From: Filomicrobium sp.
GTDB lineage: Bacteria > Pseudomonadota > Alphaproteobacteria > Rhizobiales > Hyphomicrobiaceae
Direction: 5' to 3'
Assembly (NCBI GenBank): GCA_017792465.1
Contig: CP051234.1
Span: forward strand, 932,606-996,605
Length of the DNA stretch: 64,000 nt
Shown: piece after piece, positions 24,856 to 35,017 of the stretch
Layout of the letters: each line of letters begins with the position of its first letter
How positions within the stretch are numbered: position 1 is the stretch's first letter
Made by a program: the position numbers and the translations under genes
The notes under the pieces: model-generated
Seen by the model: only the letters and a program-made list of their open reading frames with translations
Told to the model about the DNA's origin: nothing
Databases searched by the model: none

Positions 24856-26060
24856 TGTATTATGAAACGCTGAAACTGGCATCGCAGGCCATCCGCCGCA
24901 ACGCGATGCGTTCATTTCTGACGCTTCTTGGCATCGTGATTGGTGTCGGGGCGGTGATCGCGATGGTCACCATCGGCAACGGGACGACGGCCAAGGTCCA
25001 AGCGGAAATGGCGAAGCTCGGCTCAAACCTGCTGTTCGTCGTTCCAGGGCAGTTGGGTCCGCGACGCTCCAGTTCGACGGCAAAGCCGTTCAATTCGCGC
25101 GATGTCCAGGCGCTGCGGTCCGAGCTTCGCAACGTTCGTGCGGTCGCTCCGGTGGCAAGTGGCAGCGCAACCGTCATCTATGGCTCCGAAAGCCGGACCA
25201 GCACGGTCATCGGCACGGACAACGGCTATTTCATCACCCAGGCGATCGATGTCCGCGATGGCCGCAAGTTTCTTGAAGGAGAAGTGCGCAGCGGTCTTGG
25301 GGCCTGTTTGATCGGCGAGACCGTGCGCAAGGAAGTCTTTGGCGCGCTCAATCCGGTCGGCCGCAAGATCAGGGTCAACCGCATTTCCTGCCAGGTCGTC
25401 GGCTTGCTTTCCGAAAAGGGGCAATCCGGATTTGGCATGGACCAGGATGACGTCGTGATCATGCCGCTTCGGACCTACCAACGGCGCATCGCCGGCAACT
25501 CCGATATCGGCCGCATTTACGTCTCGGCCGTCAGCAGTTCGGTCTCTTCGAAAGTGCAACGAGACATCGAGTGGCTCCTGCGCCAGCGCCGCAACATCGG
25601 ACCGAAGGAGGACGACGACTTCGCGGTTGCCGACATGCAGCAGATCGTAGCCAGCCAGACGGCAACGACATCAATCCTGACGATGTTGTTGGGCGCTGTC
25701 GCCGGCGTCAGTCTTCTCGTCGGCGGCATCGGCATCATGAACATCATGCTGGTGTCAGTTACCGAGCGGACGCGCGAAATCGGCATCCGGCTTGCCATTG
25801 GTGCGCTTGAGAGCCAGGTCCTGCTGCAGTTCCTTGTCGAGGCTTTTGTTCTGTCGCTGATTGGCGGGGTTGTGGGCGTGATGCTGGGCTTGTCTCTGGC
25901 GGGGCTTGCGTCCTATGCGATGGACATTCCTTTTCTGGTCGATTTTCGCATCGTCTTCATCGCGTTCGCGTTTTCCGGGCTGGTCGGCGTCGTATTCGGA
26001 TACTTTCCGGCTCGCCATGCGGCGCATTTGAACCCGATCGATGCGCTGCGGCACGAGTGA
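24855..26060 (+). CDS. MacB-type ABC permease
   Basis: 401 residues. The N-terminus has the MacB helix (MRSFLTLLGIVIGVGAVIAM), then a periplasmic domain to about residue 270, then three membrane segments with GGIGIMNIMLVSVTERTREI, the coupling helix signature of MacB. It completes a tripartite export system with the preceding two genes. Family members export antibiotics, peptides or siderophores. Confidence 0.92.
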   Translation: MYYETLKLASQAIRRNAMRSFLTLLGIVIGVGAVIAMVTIGNGTTAKVQAEMAKLGSNLLFVVPGQLGPRRSSSTAKPFNSRDVQALRSELRNVRAVAPVASGSATVIYGSESRTSTVIGTDNGYFITQAIDVRDGRKFLEGEVRSGLGACLIGETVRKEVFGALNPVGRKIRVNRISCQVVGLLSEKGQSGFGMDQDDVVIMPLRTYQRRIAGNSDIGRIYVSAVSSSVSSKVQRDIEWLLRQRRNIGPKEDDDFAVADMQQIVASQTATTSILTMLLGAVAGVSLLVGGIGIMNIMLVSVTERTREIGIRLAIGALESQVLLQFLVEAFVLSLIGGVVGVMLGLSLAGLASYAMDIPFLVDFRIVFIAFAFSGLVGVVFGYFPARHAAHLNPIDALRHE

Positions 26061-26174
26061 GCGCGAACGCCAGCGACTTGCGCTGGCGGCGGGGCGCTGT
26101 CTCTTACAAAAAATGTGTGCAGGATTATCGGCAAGCGGCGGGCTTGCGGCAGCTGTGCTACCGAACGAGCCAAA

Positions 26175-26216
26175 GATCAAGGCGCAGAAGCTTGGGAAAG
26201 CCGCTGCGCCTTGATC
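26175..26216. terminator. Perfect 13-bp inverted repeat between convergent genes
   Basis: GATCAAGGCGCAG pairs exactly with CTGCGCCTTGATC across a 16-base loop. It lies between the macB-type permease and the receiver-EAL gene, which end towards each other. No T run follows, but a shared terminator for both strands is the simplest reading. Confidence 0.5.
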
Positions 26217-26267
26217 GGTCGTCGGTCATATCCGGAGAGTTCGCGGACGCCGCTGCTTGATTGAGCC

Positions 26268-27446
26268 TTAGCCGAATTTTGGACAGCGGGTCATCAAGAA
26301 GTACTTCAGCTCTTCGAACGGCAGCGCTTTGCTGACGTAGAAGCCCTGGAAGGAATCGCATCCGATCGACGAAATGAACTGTAGGGAGTTGAACGTCTCA
26401 ACGCCTTCGGCGCACACCGAAAGTCCAAGCTTGTGGCCGAGCTCTACGAGCGACCGCACCAGGCCTTTGGCATTTTCTCTGTTATCGCTGTTGTCGCTGT
26501 CCATGACGAACGAGCGATCGATTTTGAGCTCGCGGAATGGAAGCGTGTGCAGGTTCTTGATCGAAGAATGCCCGGTTCCGAAATCGTCCAGGGACAGCCT
26601 GATGTTTTTGATGCAGAAGCGAGTGAGGGTGGCGATCGTATCCGGCGAATCCGAGAGGGCAGCCTCCTCGGTGATCTCAACCGTCAGGTAGAGCGGATCG
26701 ATATCGTACTTTTCCAGCTGATCGCTGATCCAATCAGGAAACTTGTCGTCTTCCAGCATCGCGGGTGGAACGTTGATCGCCAAGCCGATCTTGTAGCCGG
26801 AGCTATGCATGTCCGCCAGCTGCTCAAACGACTGCTCGACAACGACGCGTGTCAAATCAGGCAGCAAGCCGCCTTCTTCGATAGGCTTCAGAAACTTGCC
26901 TGGTAGGATTATTCCATCTTCGGGATGTTCCCAGCGCACCAGAGCCTCGACACCGCACAAGCTCGTGTCCAGCCCATCGTGGAATGACAGCTTTGGCTGG
27001 TAGTAGACTTTCATCTGGTTGCCGTTGATGGCTTCCCGGAGCTCGTCAGTTGACGGGCCTGCATGAAGAGATATGCAGTTCTCAATAACCCGTTCGAGAT
27101 CATCGAGTGAAAATGGTTTTTCCAGATTCGCCACGTGGTTCAGACCGTATCCTTTTGCGATACGGGCTGACGCGGAAATAACGCTTTGCCCCATGCCGCT
27201 GCAAAGAACGATGGAAGCGCAACATGACGCTTCGGCTAGCATCTGGAACATCTGGATGCCATCGGCTTTTGGCATTTGCAGATCCACAAAAATAAGTTTG
27301 GGCTGGTACTTGCGCAGGTTTTCCGCGAGCTGGTCAGGCTGCGAAATACACTTTGTATCGCAGCCTAGCTTTGAAGCGACGTTGGAGATCAGGTTCGCGA
27401 TATGCGAATCATCGTCGATGATAAGTATGTTTAGTTTTGAGCCCAT
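26268..27446 (-). CDS. Response regulator with EAL c-di-GMP phosphodiesterase domain
   Basis: About 392 residues from the ATG at 27446; AAGGGA upstream supports it over the GTG at 27467. Residues 1-125 are a receiver domain with LIIDDD and the phosphorylation site LIFVDLQMPKADG. The EAL domain follows: GVEALVRW, LAINVPPAML (Asn), LTVEITEEA, LDDFGTGHSS, LKIDRSFV, CAEGVET and GFYVSKAL. All usual metal and catalytic residues appear to be kept, so hydrolysis of c-di-GMP is likely. It is last in a row of five minus-strand signalling genes. Confidence 0.9.
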   Translation of the reverse strand: MGSKLNILIIDDDSHIANLISNVASKLGCDTKCISQPDQLAENLRKYQPKLIFVDLQMPKADGIQMFQMLAEASCCASIVLCSGMGQSVISASARIAKGYGLNHVANLEKPFSLDDLERVIENCISLHAGPSTDELREAINGNQMKVYYQPKLSFHDGLDTSLCGVEALVRWEHPEDGIILPGKFLKPIEEGGLLPDLTRVVVEQSFEQLADMHSSGYKIGLAINVPPAMLEDDKFPDWISDQLEKYDIDPLYLTVEITEEAALSDSPDTIATLTRFCIKNIRLSLDDFGTGHSSIKNLHTLPFRELKIDRSFVMDSDNSDNRENAKGLVRSLVELGHKLGLSVCAEGVETFNSLQFISSIGCDSFQGFYVSKALPFEELKYFLMTRCPKFG

Positions 27447-27785
27447 AAATCCAAATCCCTTCAGCACACTTTGACTGTGACGTTTCTCGGCGTCATGCGC
27501 GTCATTTCACCGAGTTACTATTGTCAACTTTGTGCTAAAAAACTGTTTCGTCTGTATTGTTGAAACTCACAAAATTTGCCGGCATTTCCACAATGCCCAC
27601 ACTTACAAACAAATTCGAATCCCCCCTTCTTGGAGTGCTCGCCGAATTCTAATTTCAATTCAATTCTCTTTCGCTCTCCGCCCCACCCAAAAACACCCTT
27701 TGTCCTATTCATTTCCTCGCCGGCAGGAGACGAAACTCTCAACCGACGAGGAAAGGAAATTTATGACCAGGAGTGTGGGGCCTTA
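27447..27785 (-). other. Intergenic region upstream of the receiver-EAL gene
   Basis: 339 bp, more AT-rich than the genes around it, with runs like TAATTTCAATTCAATTC around 27650. It probably carries a separate promoter for the EAL gene. No gene is supported. Confidence 0.45.
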
Positions 27786-30188
27786 TCAGGCGCAAGCGGC
27801 AAGTTCGATCTGTTTTCCCAGCTCGGAACTCGAATAAGGTTTGAGAATCGTGTTGAGGTTCGAGTCCTCGTACTCGCTGTACATCGAAAGCACGTTCGCA
27901 TAGCCAGACGCGTAGAGCACTTTTAAGTCAGGCCGAATTTCTTTTGCCTTTATCGCCAGCGCCACCCCGTTCAAGCCGCCCGGCATGACAATGTCGGTGA
28001 ACAACAAGTCGATCGATGGGTCGTTTTCGAGGATCTCCAAGGCGGTTGACGAGTTACTCGCCTGCTGCACCTCGTGGCCGAGTTCCTGTAACAGCGAGAC
28101 TGCAACGGCGCGAACTTCATCCTTGTCTTCGACAACGAGAATTTTATAGGCGCCATTGGACTCGATTGGCACTGCATTCTCTGTCGTGGTCTCGGCTTCT
28201 CCCGCCTGATCGATGCACCTTGGTAGATGGATCGTGAAACAGGTGCCTTCCCCTTGCTTGCTGTCGACAAAGATGCGGCCGCCCGACTTGGTGATATATC
28301 CTTTCACCATCGCCAAACCGAGGCCGCTGCCTTCTTGCTTGGTGGAGAAGAAGGGCTCGAAGATTTTCGACAAGATATCAGCGGGCATGCCGGCGCCAGT
28401 ATCGCGAACGTTGATCTCCAGGTACTCGCCCCAATCCTCATCTTGCGCACCTGGCGTGCCGGAGGCTTTGCGGTTGGCGACTGAAATGGTCAGACGGCCA
28501 CCGCTCGTCATTGCGTGTTTCGCATTGATCGCCAGATTGAGGAGGGTCGATTGGAGGAGATTGCGGTCGGCGTGGACCTGCCACAGGGAGGGGTCGCGTT
28601 CGTTGACAATCTCGATTTCTTCGCCAAGCGTACGCTTCAAAATCTCCTGCATATTGTCGATCAGTTCGCCGATATCGAGCGGCTCGTCTTTGGCGGGCTG
28701 CTGATGAGAGAAATTCAACAATGCGCGCGTCAGATCGGCTCCGCGCCTCGTCGCCTCAAGCGCGCCTTTGAGAAGCGGCCTTACGCTTTCATCGTCTTGG
28801 GTCAGCGAACGATCCATCAATTGCAGGTTGCCGAAGATCACGGTCAGCAGGTTGTTGAAGTCGTGAGCCATACCGCCCGTCAGCTGGCCAATCGCCTCCA
28901 TCTTCTGGGCCTGTAGGAATTTTTGTTCGGCGGCTTTGCGCTCGCTGACATCGACAATAACTTCCAGCGAATGCAGCATCTGTCCTTCGGCATCGTATTC
29001 GATCATGCCTGACAGCTCAGTTTCGACGACCTGCCCCTCTTTGTCGACGAACTCCACGGCAACGTTCTTGCAGTAACCGAGTTTGTGGAAATCGCGGAAG
29101 GCCGCATCTCGCAAATACCGGCGCGAATCTTCAGAGAGGAACGAGACCATGGGTTTGCCAACCACTTCGTCTCGCGAATAGCCCAGTCTCTCCAGCCAAT
29201 AATCGCTGACATTGATGAGCTTGCCTTCCTTGTCGACAGACTGCAGCATGGCAGGCGTTTTCTTATAAATGTCGCGATAGCGTTTTTCGCTCTTCTTGGC
29301 GAGCTGCTCGGTATGGCGATGCTTGGTGATGTCGTGCATCGATACGACGGCCCCAAGTTTCATACCGTTGCCGTCACGCATGGCTTGTCCGCTGGTATTG
29401 ACGATCAACGGCTTATGGCCATCTTTTTTGATCACCAGCTCATTTCTTTGGAAAACCTCTCCGCGTAACGCGCGATCAAGCGGGAAGTCTTCGCGCTCCA
29501 ATCGTGTGTCGCCGTCGGATTTGAACAGTTTGCACTGCTCGAAGTCCGGCTTTGTCATGGCAGGTGGACTTTCCAGCCCCAGCAATTCCTGGGCACTGCT
29601 ATTCATGTGCACCAGGCTTCCGGAGCTGTCGCATGCGATGATGCCTTCTTGGAGATTTTCCAGCACGGCGCTGACGAACTCGTGCCTGGTTTCGAGCTCC
29701 TCAGTTTTCTCCTGAACAATCTCGCTGAGGCGACGGTTCGTCTTGATCAGCTTTTCAACCGCCAATTTCCTGGCGATATGATTGCGCACACGACTGGTGA
29801 GGACCGGCAGACATACTGGCTTTTCGATATAATCGTCGGCGCCGCTCTGCAAGGCATGAACCTGATCTTCGATTTCGTTGCACGCGGTGATCACGACAAT
29901 CGGCAAGTCCAGCTTTGGGAAATGGTCGCGGAAATAGGAAATAACGCTCATGCCATCGATGCAAGGCATATTCAGGTCGAGCAAAATCATATCGGCGGGC
30001 TGCCGGTCGAATTCGTCAAACGCGGCAAAACCATTATTCGCAACCGCAACCGAATAACCTTCTTGCGTCAAATGAAGCCGCAACAGTTCGCAGACGGCCT
30101 CATCGTCATCGACGATCAGTATTCTGCCTCCATGAGCGAGCACTTGATCTCGCTGAGTTACCTTCATTTGTTTCTCACAAGTATCCAT
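27786..30188 (-). CDS. Hybrid histidine kinase: receiver-PAS-PAS-kinase-receiver
   Basis: 800 residues, no membrane segment. In order: N-terminal receiver (ILIVDDDEAVCELL, site MILLDLNMPCIDG), coiled linker, two PAS domains (about 170-290 and 300-415), a His kinase dimerisation domain with H-box IGQLTGGMAHDFNNLL, an ATPase domain with N-box LLNLAINAKHAM and GSGLGLAMV, and a C-terminal receiver (ILVVEDKDEVRAV, site LLFTDIVMPG). It can be switched through its N-terminal receiver by another kinase and pass phosphate through the Hpt protein encoded just upstream. Confidence 0.92.
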   Translation of the reverse strand: MDTCEKQMKVTQRDQVLAHGGRILIVDDDEAVCELLRLHLTQEGYSVAVANNGFAAFDEFDRQPADMILLDLNMPCIDGMSVISYFRDHFPKLDLPIVVITACNEIEDQVHALQSGADDYIEKPVCLPVLTSRVRNHIARKLAVEKLIKTNRRLSEIVQEKTEELETRHEFVSAVLENLQEGIIACDSSGSLVHMNSSAQELLGLESPPAMTKPDFEQCKLFKSDGDTRLEREDFPLDRALRGEVFQRNELVIKKDGHKPLIVNTSGQAMRDGNGMKLGAVVSMHDITKHRHTEQLAKKSEKRYRDIYKKTPAMLQSVDKEGKLINVSDYWLERLGYSRDEVVGKPMVSFLSEDSRRYLRDAAFRDFHKLGYCKNVAVEFVDKEGQVVETELSGMIEYDAEGQMLHSLEVIVDVSERKAAEQKFLQAQKMEAIGQLTGGMAHDFNNLLTVIFGNLQLMDRSLTQDDESVRPLLKGALEATRRGADLTRALLNFSHQQPAKDEPLDIGELIDNMQEILKRTLGEEIEIVNERDPSLWQVHADRNLLQSTLLNLAINAKHAMTSGGRLTISVANRKASGTPGAQDEDWGEYLEINVRDTGAGMPADILSKIFEPFFSTKQEGSGLGLAMVKGYITKSGGRIFVDSKQGEGTCFTIHLPRCIDQAGEAETTTENAVPIESNGAYKILVVEDKDEVRAVAVSLLQELGHEVQQASNSSTALEILENDPSIDLLFTDIVMPGGLNGVALAIKAKEIRPDLKVLYASGYANVLSMYSEYEDSNLNTILKPYSSSELGKQIELAACA

Positions 30189-30255
30189 GTTTCAGCCCTA
30201 CCCTCTCAGCAATGAGGTCAGAAGTTTGAAAAGAGCTCGCATTCAGGCCTGCCTG

Positions 30256-30606
30256 CTAAATGTTGTACAAAGTTGATTGCTGGGGCTTCACCGACCCAAT
30301 AAGGCGCGCAAGGTCGCTGTAACACCCAGCGAGCTTTTCCTTCTGAGAGGGGCTGACCACAGCGTTATGCTCGGCAATGTCGCGAAAACAAAATTCCAGG
30401 CTAGCTGCGGCAGCGCTGATCTCAGGGAAGCCGATCGAGCCGCTGCTGCCTTTGATTTTGTGCGCGTGTTCAATGCCCTCTTTGACGGCGGCGGCGTGTT
30501 CCGCATTGGGCTGGTTGATGTTCGCGAAACAGGCATCCATTGCTGCCAGCTCATTGGCCAGCGTGGTGCAGTGTCTGGTAATCAGCTCTCGTAACTGCTC
30601 TTGCAT
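30256..30606 (-). CDS. Histidine phosphotransfer (Hpt) protein
   Basis: About 116 residues from the ATG at 30606, two bases after the stop of the receiver gene. The phosphorylatable histidine lies in EHAHKIKGSSGSIGF, the Hpt signature. No catalytic domain. It would carry phosphate between the two hybrid kinases and the receivers encoded on both sides. Confidence 0.9.
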   Translation of the reverse strand: MQEQLRELITRHCTTLANELAAMDACFANINQPNAEHAAAVKEGIEHAHKIKGSSGSIGFPEISAAAASLEFCFRDIAEHNAVVSPSQKEKLAGCYSDLARLIGSVKPQQSTLYNI

Positions 30607-30608
30607 GA

Positions 30609-31010
30609 TCAGGCCGCCTTTCCTGCGTTGTAGCGGTTCCATACAGCCGTGATCTGTTGCGAGAGCGTGATCGGGTCGAACGGTTTGGGAATGACATCGA
30701 TGGCGCCCATGTCCTTGTAACCCTGGACTTCGTGCTTTTGCGCCTTGGCGGTCATGAAGATCACCGGGATGCCGGCAGTTTCCGGGATCTTCTGGAGTTC
30801 CTTGAAGGTCTCCATACCGTCCAGGCCCGGCATCATGACGTCGAGCAGGATTAGGTCGGGGCCGAACTTCGGCGCCTTTTCGACGGCTTCGTTGCCACAG
30901 GTGCAAACGTCGAGCGTAAAGTTGCCGACAGCGGTCAGTGCGAGTTCGGCCACTGCGCGGATATCCGGCTCGTCTTCGACATAGGTGATCCGGTTGAGGT
31001 CTTTACTCAT
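30609..31010 (-). CDS. Single-domain response regulator (CheY-like)
   Basis: 133 residues, receiver only. Acidic pair ITYVEDEPD, phosphorylation site LILLDVMMPGLDG, MTAK for the switch Thr, and KPFD lysine. AAGGAG precedes the start. It lies 12 bp after the large membrane kinase gene and 2 bp before the Hpt gene, so a direct role in the relay is likely. The sequence YKDMGAIDVIPKPFD is typical of relay receivers. Confidence 0.92.
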   Translation of the reverse strand: MSKDLNRITYVEDEPDIRAVAELALTAVGNFTLDVCTCGNEAVEKAPKFGPDLILLDVMMPGLDGMETFKELQKIPETAGIPVIFMTAKAQKHEVQGYKDMGAIDVIPKPFDPITLSQQITAVWNRYNAGKAA

Positions 31011-31022
31011 TGGTGTGCTCCT

Positions 31023-34000
31023 TTAGGCGGTCGGTTCGAGTACTGAACGGACCCGGGGGGCCGTCAGCTCAAAACTGCGTTCTGTTGCGCTTGCACCGAG
31101 CAATGACTGGATCTGTTGCCGGAGCGCTTCTGTACTCGTTTGGGATTTGACCATCGCGGCGTCGACTTTTGAGGCCATCGACTTGGTCACCGCCAGGTTG
31201 GTCAGAACCAAGACCTGCGGCGGTTGCGTGCCGTTGGCCTGGATCAGCGGCAGCAGGTCTTCGCCTTTGCCATCGGGAAGCATGAGATCGAGGATCACAA
31301 GATCGTATTCGTTCGCCTCCAAAGCGCGACTTGCTTCAGAGCAGGTTTGAGCGCTGTCAACGACGGCGTCATCGCCGACAAGGGGAGACAGGACCGAAAC
31401 CTGATCGAGATCGTCTTCGATAAAGAGGACCCTGAACGCGCCCGAGTGCCTGACCTTGACTGAGCGCGCGACTGCCGAGCGAAGCTTTTCGACATCGAGC
31501 GGCTTCTCGAGCCAATCGGACAGAGTGATCGCGCTTCCATTCAATGCCTCCTGACCGTCACCCGCGCTGGCCGACACGACAAGGATCGGAAGATCTTTCG
31601 TTTTCTCATCGGAGCGCAGATCTTTGATGAAGCTGACGCCGTCGCTATCGGGCAGGTTGAGGTCAAGCGTCATGGCGGAGAATTCATTTTGCGCCAGCAG
31701 CTTCTTTGCTTCTTCTGCGGTGGCGCAGACCTCGACGTCGTAGTTCATGTCATCGATGATCAACCGCAGCAGGGTCGCCATGTCCGGATCGTCCTCGCAG
31801 ATCAGAACTTTGCGGACGGCCGTGATTTGCGGTGCGGCTTCATGTCCTTCGATCGACTGACTTTGCGGCAAGTCGAAGTAGAATGTCGTGCCTTTACCGT
31901 CGGCGGTTTCAAATCCGATGGAGCCGCCATGCAATTCGATGATGGTCTTGCTGATGGCAAGCCCCAATCCCGTACCGCCCTGCTCCTTCGTGTTGGACGA
32001 GTCCGCTTGCGCGAATTTACCAAAGATCTTCTTGCGGAATTCCTTGGAAATACCTGGTCCTTCGTCACGTACAGACACTCGGATCATCTCACCGTTCTCA
32101 CGTGTCGAGACGTGGATGGTGCCATCCTTCGGTGTGAACTTGGCCGCGTTCGACAACAGGTTTGTCATTACCTGCTCAATTCTGTCGAGGTCGCAACGGA
32201 CCCGCAGACTTTCGTCGACCGGCTCTAGTTTGATTGTCGCACCATATTCGTCGGCATAGGGGCGATTGGCCTCGATGACGCGCTCAAGGAGTGGAGCAAG
32301 GTAGGCTTTCTGGAAGATGAAGGTGAGCTTGCCGGCTTCCATTTTTTCGATATCGAGAATGTCGTTGATCAAGCGGATCAGACGATCGGCATTGTTGTAG
32401 GCGATCGTAATCATCGACTTGACCTGGTCGGGAAGCTCGCCAAGCAGCGATGCCTTCAGCAGACCAAGCGATCCCTTAATGGACGTCAGCGGGGTGCGAA
32501 GTTCGTGGCTGACGGTGGAGACGAATTCATTCTTCATCTTGTCGATCTTCCGGAATTCGGTCAGATCGGTCATGATGCCAGTGAACAACTTTTTGCCGCT
32601 CAAATTGATTTCGCTGACCGCAAGATGCACGGGCACGGAGATGCCGTCACTGCGCAGGGCTTCGACTTCACGGCCGATGCCGATAATTTGCGGCTTTCGC
32701 GTCGTGTGATAATTTTCCAGATATTGATCGTGGCCCTTGCGGTCCTTCATGTTCATCAGCATTGAAACATTCTTGCCGATCATCTGCTCTCGATCGTAAC
32801 CGAGCAGACGCGTCGTCGCGTCATTGGCCTCCTGGATGATGCCGCGGCTATCGATCGTGATGATCGGGTTCGTCGCGGTCTTGAGGATGGCTTCGGTGCT
32901 GGCCTGGTTATCCTTCAGTCTCGTCGCCATGCGGTGGAAGGCGCGGGCAAGAGCACCGACCTCATCGCTGCGATCCAAGGGCACATTGAGGCTGTCAACA
33001 GATGCACCCTCCGCCAACTGGCTGCTTGCAAGGCTCAACTCTCGCAACGGCTTGACCAGGTAACGCGCCATAACAACTGCGAGAATTGCACCTGCGATCG
33101 CGAGGCAGGTTGCGATCAGAATGATCTGCACGCGCGTTGCATGGCTTGCCGCCAGCAAGCTCGACATTGGCGTCATCGCCGCCGATACGAAATAGCGTGA
33201 GGGGTCGCTCGGATCGAAGCGGTATTTGGTGAGATGAGCGAGGTAGTCGCCGTTGGAGGCGTTCGCGTTCAAATCAAGCCGATCGCTGTTTTTGTCTTTG
33301 AAAAAGGAATTCGCAGCTTCAAATTCGGACTGGATGCGAAAACGATGGCCAAGATCGAAGCCGAAGGTCTTCGTTTCATCTGGGTGGATCAGGTAGTCGC
33401 CCAGCTTGTTGGTCAAATAGAAATTCTGACCTTTATCAAAAAACTGTTCCATGCGTTCGAAGACATGGCCCATATCGATATTGATAACGAGGACGCCGAA
33501 AATGCCACCGGCCTTCGAATAGATCGGCGTCGCTGAACGCAGCACCGGCACGTGCGGTTCTTCAACCTTTCCGTGTTCGCGGTTCAGGTTGATGCCGAAC
33601 AAGCTGACGGATCCCTCGCGCCGCGTGCGGGTCAAACTGACATAGTCGGCTGTTCCTTTGTTCTGAAGTTCACTTTCGTGCTTTCGCACTGCACCTTTTT
33701 TTCCTCGATCTACACGCACCAATTCTTGCCCCTTAGCTTTGATCAACCGAATTTGGACCAGCTTCTGATCGCTTCGGAGCATTGAGGAAAAGATTTGTGC
33801 GAGCCGACTCTTCCAGACCTCTTGCGTCGACCCATCAGTCGGATCTATTCCGTTGTTCGATTCGGCCCGGATGTAACCTTGGATTGGAGGCGTCTCGGCA
33901 AGAAAGAGAACTTTGCTGGAAACGTCCTCAATTACATCTTTAAAATACAAAGTTGACTTCTGCAGAGAAACATCGAGCCGCCCAGCTTCGCGGGAAATAT

Positions 34001-34133
34001 GTCCGGCGGTGTTTTGCTGATACTGCAGGACGCCAACGACCCCCGCCGTAACGATAACAAGCCCAGCAACCACCACAACGAATTGCATCGCGATGCTTTT
34101 AAAAGGCGATACAAGATCCGCTATATTACCCAT
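31023..34133 (-). CDS. Membrane sensor kinase: Cache-HAMP-PAS-kinase with two receivers
   Basis: 1036 residues. The first membrane segment is at 12-33, a periplasmic Cache-type sensor follows to about 330, then a second membrane segment (IILIATCLAIAGAILAVVMA), HAMP, a PAS domain (ITIDSRGIIQEAND), H-box STVSHELRTPLTSIKG, ATPase with VMTNLLSNAAKF and GGTGLGLAIS, receiver 1 (LICEDDPDM, site MTLDLNLPDSDG) and receiver 2 (LFIEDDLDQ, site VILDLMLPDGKG). It is first in the minus-strand run and faces the AT-rich gap. The sensed ligand is unknown. Confidence 0.93.
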   Translation of the reverse strand: MGNIADLVSPFKSIAMQFVVVVAGLVIVTAGVVGVLQYQQNTAGHISREAGRLDVSLQKSTLYFKDVIEDVSSKVLFLAETPPIQGYIRAESNNGIDPTDGSTQEVWKSRLAQIFSSMLRSDQKLVQIRLIKAKGQELVRVDRGKKGAVRKHESELQNKGTADYVSLTRTRREGSVSLFGINLNREHGKVEEPHVPVLRSATPIYSKAGGIFGVLVINIDMGHVFERMEQFFDKGQNFYLTNKLGDYLIHPDETKTFGFDLGHRFRIQSEFEAANSFFKDKNSDRLDLNANASNGDYLAHLTKYRFDPSDPSRYFVSAAMTPMSSLLAASHATRVQIILIATCLAIAGAILAVVMARYLVKPLRELSLASSQLAEGASVDSLNVPLDRSDEVGALARAFHRMATRLKDNQASTEAILKTATNPIITIDSRGIIQEANDATTRLLGYDREQMIGKNVSMLMNMKDRKGHDQYLENYHTTRKPQIIGIGREVEALRSDGISVPVHLAVSEINLSGKKLFTGIMTDLTEFRKIDKMKNEFVSTVSHELRTPLTSIKGSLGLLKASLLGELPDQVKSMITIAYNNADRLIRLINDILDIEKMEAGKLTFIFQKAYLAPLLERVIEANRPYADEYGATIKLEPVDESLRVRCDLDRIEQVMTNLLSNAAKFTPKDGTIHVSTRENGEMIRVSVRDEGPGISKEFRKKIFGKFAQADSSNTKEQGGTGLGLAISKTIIELHGGSIGFETADGKGTTFYFDLPQSQSIEGHEAAPQITAVRKVLICEDDPDMATLLRLIIDDMNYDVEVCATAEEAKKLLAQNEFSAMTLDLNLPDSDGVSFIKDLRSDEKTKDLPILVVSASAGDGQEALNGSAITLSDWLEKPLDVEKLRSAVARSVKVRHSGAFRVLFIEDDLDQVSVLSPLVGDDAVVDSAQTCSEASRALEANEYDLVILDLMLPDGKGEDLLPLIQANGTQPPQVLVLTNLAVTKSMASKVDAAMVKSQTSTEALRQQIQSLLGASATERSFELTAPRVRSVLEPTA

Positions 34134-34190
34134 GATATATCCTTGTTTTGCACAGCGAAGTGCGAGTCCACTTGATAATCCCTACTGTGA

Positions 34191-34215
34191 GAGTATGACT
34201 TTAATTTCGATTTAA
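34191..34215 (+). repeat. 25-bp direct repeat, copy 1
   Basis: Starts GAGTATGACTTTAATTTCGA and matches the copy at 34821-34845 in 22 of 25 positions. It lies about 60 bp upstream of the sensor-kinase start. Confidence 0.55.
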
Positions 34216-34820
34216 GGACGACCCCCGCAATTTAAAAAAAGACTCTCCTCAAAACTAAATTCCCCAATTCTCTATTTGATACTCCTACAAAGAACCCCAT
34301 ATTCCTTTTGTTGAATTTTATTTTTTATATAAATAAACCTAAACTTCGACTCTTTGAAATTCCTCTGATGCTGTAAACTATGGAGAAGGCTCAGTAGCGG
34401 CTCACCGCCCAGACATCAACCGCCTCTAGAATCATCGGAATAATCGGGCTTTGCGGGCCGTAAGCGACTTAGCTGACGTATGTCAGCAGGGCCAACTAGA
34501 GGTGTTAGGAGCCATCGCTGGCGGAGGCTGTCGCAGGCATTGGATGAATATAAAAGGCAGCCTTATTTAATAGCGCAATTCGTGAATTAACGCCTTTCCT
34601 TAATTTAATTCCTGCGGTCATGTAGAGGATATTCGAGAAAACTGCGCTGCATCAGTATTTTATCCGCTTATTCCAGTCGACACCCAAATGGGCTGTTATC
34701 CGCGACACGAATAAAAAGAGAAAGCACTCCAGGACATTGCATTATGCGCCGCGGCGGATGAATAACGATTCTCTATATTACAAATTGAAACGTTTATCTC
34801 GTTTCTATTTTTGACTTTTT

Positions 34821-34845
34821 GAGTATTATTTTAATTTCAATTTAA
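34821..34845 (+). repeat. 25-bp direct repeat, copy 2
   Basis: Starts GAGTATTATTTTAATTTCAA and matches the copy at 34191-34215 in 22 of 25 positions, same orientation. It lies about 170 bp upstream of the receiver/zinc-ribbon gene. Confidence 0.55.
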
Positions 34846-35017
34846 ACGAATGAGCCCATTCTAAAATCATACGATCGCTATCGATTCGTTAAGTATGATA
34901 GCGCGTTGCCTGTGCAAATGTCGCAAAATACACATTCCGCTTTTTGAATTGAATTTCTGCGCCTGAGTTTTCGCAAAGCGCGACTTATTCACGGCGTCAC
35001 GACGAATGAGGGAGACT

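Larger units (their letters stand above)
34134..35017 (+). other. Long AT-rich intergenic region between divergent signalling operons
   Basis: About 880 bp with no supported gene, clearly richer in A and T than any other part of the window. It must contain the promoters of the sensor-kinase run (minus) and of the receiver-glycosyltransferase operon (plus). It holds a 25-bp direct repeat, one copy near each end, and many TTTAA and AATTT runs. A binding region for a nucleoid protein or a non-coding RNA is possible but nothing specific was seen. Confidence 0.6.
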
